Of a stretch of DNA of 64,000 nucleotides, positions 11,736 through 21,585 are shown in pieces. The DNA lies in the NCBI GenBank assembly GCA_031772625.1, contig CM062814.1:363727750-363791749 (forward strand), read 5' to 3'. Under the pieces are notes generated by a model. That model was not told the origin of the DNA and ran no database searches. It saw nothing but the letters and a program-made list of their open reading frames with translations. Within the stretch, counting starts at the first letter, position 1, and each line of letters begins with the position of its first letter. Position numbers and translations under genes: made by a program. The DNA comes from Pinus tabuliformis (Eukaryota; Streptophyta; Pinopsida; Pinales; Pinaceae).

Positions 11736-12797
11736 GAGATCTTTGGAAAATTGTATCATGGGCATATTGGTTTCTTGCAAGTTGCTTGATACATCATGCT
11801 CCTTCTTTATATCAGTTATACCTAAAGTGTTTTGGTGTTGGGGGGCAAATTGTTCATTTAATTCCTCTGTCTCTGCTGCCATTAATAGTTCAGAATAAGC
11901 CTTGTTGCAGATGTCAGCATTATAGAGAATAAATGAATCCATGTCAGAGTGTATTGAATAGATTGGGAAGTTTTGGGGCTTCTCCTAACTGCTTACCACA
12001 TATTTCATCAATGTTTCGCAGTATAATCTCTTTGGCTGTCCAAAGACTGAAATGGTAGCATAGGACATGTCTAATTGCAAAGATCCTTGGAGTTTGGCCC
12101 CCCAAGATCTGGACAAGAGCATACCATACTTAGGAGGTATGTCAGCTACTACTACATCCATCAAAATTGTTTTGGTTGGGTATTGGACCAGGGAGACACA
12201 TAAATCTTTAATCAATCCTAAGCACCTGACTTGGCTTGAATCAAATGAGAATAGATCTTTATAAGGTCTTGTGATGTCTAAGTCGAGTTTTTCCATTACA
12301 GATTTGGGCATTAAGTTGTGTGAAGCCCCGGAATCAAACATTGCATTGTGTAGAACCTCATCACGAATGTTTAAACTGACATAGAAGGGTGGAACCCCTC
12401 CATTTGCTGTTTTTCCATTAACCTCAAGACCAAATAGTAACTCTGGTTGATCATCCAGGACATTCACTGCATCTTTATTGTCTAATATTTGGAGTGACCT
12501 ATTAATCTGTTGCCTGTACACTTGATGTTTGGCCAATTCAGAAAGAGGGATTGATATCTTTAGCTTACTTATTTCCATTTCCAAATTAAAGGGCTTTTCT
12601 ATTTGAATATTGGTATTAAGTGCAGCAGGTTTTTCCCTTTCAGCTGGGTTGTCAGTGGTCTTTTGTTCATGGTTGGTATGATTTTGAGTGAAATTGGTAC
12701 CATATTTGTTTCCCGGGGTGGTATCTGCCCTTGCCTTTGCAGGATGGAGCGGGGCTGGCTGGTTTTCAGAGGGCTGTTGTTCTGAGATATCTTCCAC
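11736..12797 (-). pseudogene. Element A aspartic protease and downstream spacer
   Basis: The retropepsin motif FDSGASHNLMP lies near 12310-12340, followed by a conserved GMLLSRSWGAKLQGSLQLD segment. A stop at 11985-11987 interrupts a spacer that B keeps open (GAG in B). The frame matches Gag upstream (12797 and 14195 differ by a multiple of three), so Gag and Pro were one reading frame. Confidence 0.85.
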
Positions 12798-12872
12798 AGT
12801 GACTTCTGTGGTATGTGGGTTTGAGTTGCCAACGGATTGTGGAAGAACAGTCTTGTCATTGGTCTTTTTTGG

Positions 12873-14195
12873 CTACTTAGTGTCCCTTGGTTTAAGAGGT
12901 TCAGGTACATCTATAGTTCTAGTCCTTAGTTTATACTGTTTGTGTACCTCATAAACTGCTGCATCATAACCTTCTCTAAAATCAAATGATTCTCCTATCT
13001 TAGTGTGGAATTGATTGTCATTATAAACCTCCTGATCTTCTTGTGTTAAAAAGACCTGATGTTCACTGTCTAAACCCATTAGGTTGATGTGAGGCTCCTC
13101 AGTTGGTTCGTTAGATGTCGAGGCCTCAACATAATTTTCTTGGAAAGGAGGTCTAATGTGCTGGTCAGGATCAGTCCTTCCAACATTAGGATTTTGATTC
13201 TTTCTAAAATTTGGGTTTCTAACATTGCTTGGTTGACCTTCCCATGATGATTTTCTTTCTATAGTTTCTACCCTGTCCCCAAGTCTGTCCATACCTTTGA
13301 TGATTGCATCTAGATTTTGCTCAAATGTTGAGGGTTCTTCCTTAAAAGTGGTTCTTCTTTCAGCTCTTGCCCGATTTCTTTTAGCAATCAGATTTGCCTC
13401 TACACTTACAGCTATATTTTGCATGTCTGCCAGGGTTGCAGGGGCTCTTTCCCTTAGTTGATATGCCATATCAGCATCAAACCCATCCGGAAATTTGATT
13501 AAGGCTAAATCAGGTGGAGGCCTAAGATTTTGAGGAATGGCATTATAAACAGTGTTGAATCTGGTGCAATAATCTAGGACAGTTTCTTGTGGGCCTCTCC
13601 TTATGGTGTCATATTCAGATAAAATGTGTAGAGGATCCTTTTTCTTTTCCCATCTGTTCAGGAAGGACTGATAAAGAGCGCCTGAATCAGCTATAGAATT
13701 TGCAGCAAGTGCTCTGAACCAAGTTCTTACTTCACCTGTTAAACTTTGGACAAAAATTTTCGTTCTCACATCATCATCGTCTATTTCATAGTTTTCAAAG
13801 TAATCTTGCATTTTCTTGGTATGATGTAAGGCAGTGTATGTATTGGTTCCATCAAAATAAGTGATCTTACTTTGGTAGTCCTGAGGCATGGCCCCAGGAT
13901 TAGCAGGTAGCTGAAGGGGGGCATAACGATTAGCCATATTTGCAGGGATAAATGGGACAACAGGTAGAAGGGGAACAACTGGAACAACAGGGACAACAAT
14001 ACCAATTTGTGTATTGGGTGGGGGTGTGAATAGTATATTTTGGGAAGTGGATGAGGAAGAGGGGGAAGATCGGGTTATGTGAGGATGAACCGATGGTTTG
14101 GCAGGGGTTGGGATATAACTTTGTTGAACTGCCTCAGGGCTGGACTCAGCAGATTCTTCTGGTTCCTTTTGGTTCCTAAGAGTCTTGGGAATCAA
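12873..14195 (-). pseudogene. Element A Gag
   Basis: A retrotransposon capsid-type region: ITYFDGTNTY, TWFRALAANS, ETVLDYCTRFN, and a C-terminal basic part with NPNFRKNQNPN. No CCHC zinc knuckle is visible. The frame is open from about 14296 but has no ATG until 13937 (MANRYAPLQLP). The same ATG is the first in-frame one in B, so either translation starts there or an upstream exon or non-AUG start is used. The frame ends with TAG at 12873-12875, a position that is open in B. Confidence 0.88.
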
Positions 14196-14382
14196 ATTAG
14201 GATTATCGAAAACAGGTGGAGGATTTGGGTCAGGATTTGACCTGGTATGCCTAGTTCTCTTTTTAGGAGCCAGCTTCTGAACTTGTTTTTGGTATTTTTA
14301 AGAATATTTTTAGAATGGTGAAGGAACTGCTTAAATTTTGGAACCACTATCTAAAACAGGCAGCAGTTGAAAAATTTGTTCC

Positions 14383-14401
14383 GTCCCCAGCGGAGTCGCC
14401 A
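14383..14401 (-). other. Element A primer-binding site
   Basis: TGGCGACTCCGCTGGGGAC begins four bases after the LTR end. B has the same 18-base core at 51793. It starts TGG (complement of CCA) and fits the 3' end of a tRNA. Ogre-type elements are reported to use tRNA-Arg; that identity is from memory and not verified here. Confidence 0.8.
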
Positions 14402-15242
14402 GTAATGTTAACACTTAGGTTGTTCCCTTTGACTCCTAAGGGAATACGGCCGAGGTAACCACAAACCAATCTTTGGATCACAGGTTCTGGCCTACCTGCA
14501 ATCAGAGAGGGCTCTCTCTTTAGAATTTAGCTTTGTTTAGTAATGTTTTAGGCTACTATGATGCACTGAATTTTGTTTAAAGTTATGGTTGAATGATATC
14601 TTCTAATAGCTGAAATGCAATGTTCAGGGGTTTTTAGTCCATTGGGCATTGGAGTCTGTGATTATGTGTTGCTTGAGATATTTAGTGAGAATGATGATAC
14701 TGCAGGGCCAGATGGGCACTCATGAAACAATCTTCAAATTTGCGAATATGGACTGTTACCAGCTAGTCAGAGGCAACTAAGAATCTTTCACTATGCTGGT
14801 GATATGGAGAAATGAAATATTACTCAGGAGCAACTCAGAATTCCTGAACAGTATTTACTATGAAAGATTCAGTGTAAATGTGAGCAATTAAGAATTTCAC
14901 ATTCATAACTAATTCTGAAGAAGACATAAATAACAGCAGAGATTGAGTTTAGGGTGTTCAATGAACAAATCCTGAACTATTCTTTTTCTCTAATGCTAAG
15001 CCTAAGAAACATACAGCATAAGCGGATTATGAAAGAGAGGAGAACATAATAACACGGTTCAGAAAAACTTATTGTAACATGAAATAACGCAGGAATCCTG
15101 CAGCAGCAAGCAAGCTCATCACAACACTTCAAACAACGCAGAACTTCAGAAATTCCATCAGCTTCTTGTATTAAAAGTCTGAAATTACAGTATAGCTCTT
15201 CAGAAGAAAAATCAACAACCCCAACAAGTTTATGCGTGGGGA

Positions 15243-15250
15243 TATATATA
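15243..15250 (-). promoter_or_regulatory. Putative TATA box driving element A genomic RNA (5' LTR)
   Basis: TATATATA lies about 840 bp before the LTR end and downstream of the U3 reading frame. Transcripts starting here would exclude the 5' copy of the U3 ORF but include the 3' LTR copy near their 3' end. Confidence 0.6.
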
Positions 15251-15488
15251 CAACTGTTTTACAAAAATATCTTAACGATGAGTCATTCGCTTAATAACTT
15301 TCTTTACCAACTCTCAAAAATAGCAGATGCAATAGTTATTGCTACTTTAAATGAACAATGAATGACTGTTCACTTCTGTCAGAAATCCTTTGACTTTTGG
15401 AGGCAACCGGGGTCGGTCGAGTGCTTTGCATTGAATTTGAGGAATCTGCTTTTTCCTGCCTTGTCATGGTGCGGCTGCCTCAGCCCCG

Positions 15489-15674
15489 TCATCTGCATTT
15501 GTAGGTCCTGCTTTGGTCGCCAAATTTGATTGCTGAGTTGGCCTTTTCCGCTCCTTTCCCAGTCAGAGCAACTATATCAATATTCTGAAAATGCTGACCT
15601 GTGATCGATACACAAAAACCTGATGAATAAACCTGTTTCTTCACAGCAAAGTTTGTATCATGCCCATCCACCAT
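15489..15674 (-). other. Small overlapping reading frame after the U3 ORF, right LTR (61 aa)
   Basis: Counterpart of the frame at 1616-1801. It overlaps the end of the U3 ORF in another frame. The residues GHDTNFAVKKQVY and the rest are conserved between copies, as expected for LTR duplicates. This does not by itself show coding. Confidence 0.3.
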
Positions 15675-18600
15675 TCCTGTGTAGGCAATTGGTGTCTCAG
15701 TATTTTGCCTAAGGTCTCATCTGCCTCAGTGTATTTGTAATAGTTTGGAGGCACTTCAAAAAGATGTTTAATCTCATTCATAATAAAGAATAAATTCTCT
15801 AGCTTGTCATAGAGACTCTGCCCAGATGGAGGCCCTGTTTCCTCTGGGGCACTTGCTGATGCAGTGATCTGGTTTGTGGCATAGGTATTGACTCTTTTGG
15901 CATAGTGCTCATGAGACAGTAACCTTCCTGCACTAGTTACCAAGCTGGGAAGACCTCTGTTATGCAATGCTGTGATTTTTTCAATAAATTTATTCACATC
16001 TGCCTGCATTTCTTGACACCTTCTGTCCAATGTCTGCACATAATTTCTCAAGGTAAGCACCCTCTTTACTAGTAAAATGGTATCAGTTCTGCTGGTGATA
16101 CCCATTCCTGCCAGCTGGGGGCCAGTGCGATTGTTAAGGACATTAATCATCCTGTTGGCTATTTCAGGCATATTGCCTAGAGATGCCCTAGCTCTCTGAT
16201 TTTCTGATTGGGCCCTGCCTATGAGATCCATATGCTCATGGATAGTTTCAATATACTGCCACTGGTCTGTAATGGATTGACCAATGTTGGCCCATAGGAT
16301 TTTCTTAATTTCAACTATAACCTTATCAAGAGAAAGCTCTTTTTCCAGTTCCTTTATTCTTTTTTCAAGAGCCCTTACCTCTCTTGTTCTTTCAGCTATG
16401 CTCTGCTTTGATTTATCATATTTTTCTTCAATAGCAGCCAATTTATCTTTGGTCTCATTCAGTTCAGCCATCTGTGCTTCTAGTGCTTCAAGCTCCTTCA
16501 TCATATTCTGCATGCTGAGGCTGGGCACCTGTTCTGATGTTGTTGTTGGTGCTGATACTCCTGTAGCTGGTGCTAGGCCTGAAGGGCTTGCCTCTAATGT
16601 CTGTCCGGTGGGATGACCTGCTGCAGTAGTAGAAAGTCGCACACCTTCAGTGGATGCAGATGTCTGTGCTGGCTGAATTGGTACTTCACCTTATTTTGTT
16701 TTCAATGCTACCTCCAATGCACTCTCTATTTCCATCAATCTCTTATATAAACTCAGGAGTAAAACAACCACATCCTGATCCTTCTTTTGCTCTGCAACCT
16801 CTCCAGTCTTAGGGTGAAGGGTAGCTGGCAGCTTGATATGCTTTCTCATAGCTGCTATGTCTTCATCTCTTTTCTTCAATAGTGCCTGCACACCCCTAGG
16901 GTCCTTTGGATCATGTCCCAGCTCTATAATAATCTCTTCCAAGGACTTGATTCTGTTGTCCTTGGCTTGAGATGATGCCTTTTCTAATTGTAGCTGAGCA
17001 GTAGTATTGTGTAAAGAATTTTTCAATTGGTGTGCCAATAGGGTTTTATCAGATAATGTGGAATAGAGCATCTCCCCTGTTTGCCTGTGTAGCTCAATTT
17101 GGTCCATGGGGTGGATGTCTTTGGCGAAAATCTCCAAATTAGTTCTGATATAATCAGCAGCTGATTGAGGTTGCTGCATAGTAGGCCTAAAATGACTAAG
17201 AGTCATTTTTTGTTCTTGAATATCATAAGCAGACATTAGCCTCTGCTGATTAGTTGGTGCCATTTTCAAGAGTTGATTGTAGATCTGGTACTTGAGAGGC
17301 TCATTTCTTTTCTTGATGTCTATGAACTGCTTCTTGATGCTAGAGTCCGCCTTGGATCGCTGCCTTGAAGAACTCACCTCTGCCCCATGTGGCATGTCTT
17401 GTCCTTGCTGCAAGGAGCTGGCCGATGTTTCAATGCTAGGAGGGAGCATAGTATCGGTTGGTCTCTCTGGCAATTCCTCCTCCGAAAAGGGATTTAGCCT
17501 CTGTCTTTTTTCACCTTGCTGGTCCGTTGAAGTAGTAGGAGGAGTGTCCTCTTGCCTATCCCTTTTCCTCATTCTTTCCTCATTAGTAGGTGTTTGTAAA
17601 ACTGAAGACTCAACTGTTACCTCCTGCCTTGGAGGGATTTGCTCTTGTGTTTGCTGCTCTGTGGAGGCAGGTGCCTTAGCTATGCCTTCTTGCTATTCTA
17701 CTTGTTGTTCCAAATTAGGAGGTGACTCCTCTTGTTGTACTATTTTGCCTTTAGCCATGTTTGCTGCTTGATCAGTTGGTTTGACAGACTGCTGGGGAAC
17801 GGTGGACGAAGAGGCAGCTTCTCCAAGATGCTGAGGGGCTGAAGACCAAACCTGTCCAAAATATTCCAAGTCAACTGCTTTTTCTAAATTTTTAATGGCT
17901 CTTTCAACTAATTCCTCTTCAGAATAATCCTCCACTAATGTGCCTTCTCTCCACTCTAGTTGGTTAGCATGTTTTTCAATTTCTGGAATGCTAAAGTGAT
18001 CATAGGTGGCAAGCCTATACTTGATTCTTCTGAGGCTTATGAAATGGTTAGGGTCATAGGGTGCCCAGTAGAAGCTTGTCTTGAGGAGGAGGCCTTTTAG
18101 AATTTTTTCTGCCTCTTCCCAAGCTTCTTCCCTCTTGTTAAAGATAAATGGACCCAACTGGTGCTTAATTTTCAGCTGTGCTTTCTTGTTTCTACTATGA
18201 AAGTGGATCATATCTGCATTGCCGAACTGCCAAAAGTATTCTAATGCAAAAATTATCATGGGAACATACTTTGGTAGTCTGTATGGGGCTAGCTCACAGC
18301 CATATATTCTGATCATTGTGTGGTCTTGGTAGAAGTACCAATCTCCAATGCTATAGTTCTTAGAAAGCTGGAGGATTTTCTGCATATCATCAGTGAGTCT
18401 AGGACGAGGGGAACTCTGCAGCAGGGACAAGGCTGGGTGAATGAAGAGGTCAATAAACTCACAGTAGTTGTATGGTGAGTAATGAATATGATGACAAACT
18501 GATGTCCAGAACATTACAAATCTTCTGTTTCCCTTTGCATCTAACTTCTTGAGGAAAACAGGAAAGCTATCAGGCTGATTGTACAATAGCAGATGATATA

Positions 18601-19324
18601 TATAGGAGGTGTATTTGAATACCCTCTCTCTGGCCAGGTTCATGAACTATTCATGCATCTTGTCGGCTATAAATGTAGCATAGTCATACTGGACAGCAGG
18701 GGGTTGTCCTAGGGTGAACATGGATAGCATTACCAAGGTTGTCTCATCCACAAACTCGCTGGTTTTGAATCCTAAGATGGAGGATATCATGTCTACTAGC
18801 AGTCTCCCTATGTCATTGAACCAGACATGTAGATAAGGGGGAGGCTGCCGGGGCTGGAATTCTGGAAGCATAAACAATTGGCCAATTCTTGTAATTTGTG
18901 AGTTGGAGAGCTTGGCACCTTGCTCCAGTAAAAGCTGCATAGAAGGAGGAGTCAGTGGCTTTGCAGATTGGAACTGTAGCATTTGGTTGATGGCTTCAGG
19001 AGTGATATGGAATAATACAGAGCCTGAAGGACTTAGAACAGCCCTTTGATTGGGGTCATAACTTGTGCAGCATTGATGAATCAAATCAGGGAACTCATTG
19101 ACCTGAGGGAGATAATAGATTGGTAAGTGGGATTTCCAGATTCCCAAGAGGTTAGTACCATCTCTGTGTTTTTTCTTTAGCTCACAAACGGTTTCTATTT
19201 GGTATTTGTTACACAGTTCTACAGTTTCTCTCATTTGATAATCTATGTTAGCAAGGGCCAACCATTCTAGGTCCTTATGTGGGGCATTCAAAGGAGCAAT
19301 ATTCAATGCCACAGGGGTCTCCAT
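15641..19324 (-). pseudogene. U3-embedded reading frame of 1,228 codons, right LTR copy (broken by three stops)
   Basis: Same start (METPVAL...) and same length as the left copy, without frameshift. It is broken by TAG at 18647-18649, TAG at 17693-17695 and TAA at 16691-16693. The left LTR has CAG, CAG and CAA at these positions. All three are C-to-T changes in Gln codons. Because the two copies carry different stops, and LTRs are identical at integration, the frame was most likely uninterrupted then. Architecture is as described for the left copy: globular N-terminus, acidic/Gln-rich middle with basic clusters, and coiled-coil C-terminal third. Confidence 0.78.
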
Positions 19325-19749
19325 AGTTTAATTGTTATTTGGAGTTGCATTTGAACTTGACTTTCTGGAAAAGGTAACACAGAGCAGTGAATTTCAATGG
19401 ACAGGGCAATTTGCAGAGAGAAAACAGGTAAATTGGGGTGAAACAGAGTTGAAATGCTCCTGAGAGAGGTTAAAAGAGCCAATGCTGGGACTGAGTATCG
19501 TTTTTACAGTGGATTTTGCCTGGTAATGGCTTTAAGTCGCAAATGCGCAATAAGCCATGGAAGCTTGGTAATTTTGAACAATGGGAGCCCCTACAGGTGA
19601 ATTTGGGGCTTACAGTGGGAAATGGAGGTTCTTCCTGCTTAGGATTTTTAGCAGTTCTTATATTTTCCCTTTTCTCTCATTTAATTCAGTGAATTTGCAA
19701 GGACCAGGGTATGCAGAGGGAATTTGATAAGTACCTGGGAACTGTATGG

Positions 19750-20420
19750 CCAACGGTGTTGAAGGTCGATTGAACACACGGCGCCGGCAGCTAGGGAGAA
19801 AGCTTTAGAGTTGGCAGACAGGCGACGTAAACGGTCATGCAGGAATACAGTACGTGTTTGGTGAAAAAATGGGAAAAAATGATTTTTGCGCGACAATATA
19901 GGAAAACTAGCATTTTGCGCATTTTTAATTGATGACGTCAGCATGACGTCATTGGTCCGGTCGGGTACAGAGGAGTGACGTGTCGACTTGTGATTGGGTT
20001 GACATGGACAAGCTACGTGGTGGACAGGTCGAAGAAATGGCGGAAGGTAGGGTGACATAATGCTGATGTGGAGATGACGTGGGGCGGAAAGGGAGAGCGG
20101 TAACAAATAGTGGTTAGCGGTATTATCAGACTGCTTAATGTACAGATCTGGTAATGATCAGAGGCCGCCCGCTCCAGTAACAAACGAGCACGCATCCCAG
20201 GCCCTACGTCACCCTCTGATAGATTTCGGGCGGTAAAGGACGGGTGGAGGGGGTGGTCCGAAATTGTTGTGGACCGTCGGATGGGAGGGCCTGGATCCGA
20301 CGGATGACGGGCCGCGAATGTGTGAACGTGATACGGCGGGACCCGGCAGGTATTTTTTAATATTTTCTGGTTTTTGGACGGGCGCGCCGAAATATAAACA
20401 TTGGGAAACGGCTTAAAGTG
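19750..20420 (-). promoter_or_regulatory. GC-rich U3 block with TGACGTCA pair, right LTR
   Basis: TGACGTCA occurs at 19933-19940 and 19944-19951, 11 bp apart, with further ACGT half-sites. It lies about 0.6 kb upstream of the U3 reading frame start. It is alignable by eye to the end of the TGACGTCA cluster in C's LTR (29850-29900), where a TATA box follows within 0.7 kb. Confidence 0.5.
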
Positions 20421-21580
20421 GGTTTTTATTTAAAATTCACAGAATGAGCGGGGAAAATAGGATATTGCGGTTTAGAAGGTGGATAAGGGTTATTAAACTA
20501 ACCAAATGTTAATTTAATCCCCAATTATAGTATGAACAAAATACATGAAAACCTTTGATTCTGTAATGTTTGCCGAACTTTAGATATGTGGCTATAATGC
20601 CCAAGGGGGGGGTATATACATATTTTTTGGTTTTTTCACAATAATGCTATAATAGTAGGGGAAGAGGAGCACTTAGGGAGTTAGATAATAGGGTTAGAAG
20701 TCAATGTGAATTGGGGATGTGAAAGAGGAACAGAAAGCTAAGTTTAATGAGTAAACTTAGATTTAGAAGTAGATGAGGAATGATTTTACACAAGAAATGT
20801 GGCTTCTTTTCGGAGAAGAAGGTGAAAACTTGTCATGAATTTTTCCAAGGAGAAATACAAGGAGGACTATTTAGGGAGGTCCTAAAGTCCTCAAGGGGAT
20901 GTTAGAAAGAGAGTCTCTGGGGGAAAACAGGGGAAGTTAGACAAGCTCCCATATTTTGTCATCAAAATGCTACATAGATACCTCTGCAGCTGCTAATATG
21001 TGCCTTCCTGATCAAGGCCAAAACTGAATAGGATCAGGCTTCTACAACTTCTGGCTACCTACCCAACTTAGTACCTAGCATTTTTTTGTTACTTCAGGGA
21101 GGGTGCACTTAGACTTGCAAACCCTCATATGCTCTTTTCTTTTTGCCGCCCTCCTATCTAAATCTACCCTTATATCTTCCAAAGGCCCAGATTAAGCTGA
21201 TGGGCTCCTTCCTTTCTCTATCCAGCTACTCATCTATCAAGCTTGAACTGTTTGAATAGGTACTCATTCCCTAGTCTAGAACATGCAATTTAAAACATGA
21301 CATGGCCCAGCTTGACTGTTGAGCCATCCATCAAGATAGCAGTGGCATTTTGGGTTGGCCACTTTCCTGGTCTTTCTTTGGGGTTCATTTCAATTATTTT
21401 TTCTGACCAATTCATTTTCTTGCCCTTTGATTATTCTTTTAAGGCATACCCTCTTTACATGTTTTAATTGTTTGCTTCATTCACAAAAAATGGAACCTTT
21501 GTATCATCAAAGATGAACATTTTTGGCACTCCTACTGTCAATCATGAAAAATGAAACCCTATTGGTATAGGAGGCTAACA

Positions 21581-21585
21581 GGCCT
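21581..21585. repeat. Target-site duplication of element A, right copy (GGCCT)
   Basis: Matches 527-531 exactly and restores the reading frame of element C. Confidence 0.95.

Larger units (their letters stand above)
532..21580 (-). mobile_element. Element A: full-length Tat-like Ty3/gypsy retrotransposon with ~7.18-kb LTRs, minus strand, inside element C
   Basis: It has two long direct repeats, 532-7714 (7,183 bp) and 14406-21580 (7,175 bp), both bounded by TGTTA and TAACA, around 6,691 bp of internal sequence. The internal part reads on the minus strand: PBS (14401-14383), Gag, protease, aRNH, RT-RH, integrase, then a conserved pre-LTR block. The 5' LTR is therefore the right-hand copy. The LTR copies differ at a few percent of sites by eye, so the insertion is not recent. 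Pol has several stops and one frameshift. The LTRs contain a 1,228-codon reading frame. Confidence 0.95.
14406..21580 (-). repeat. Element A 5' LTR (right copy), 7,175 bp
   Basis: Same organisation as the left copy. On the minus strand it starts at 21580 with TGTTAGCCTCC. It carries TGACGTCA twice (19933-19940, 19944-19951), the U3 reading frame (19324-15641), TATATATA (15243-15250) and U5 ending at 14406. Differences from the left copy are mostly single substitutions and small indels. Confidence 0.94.
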
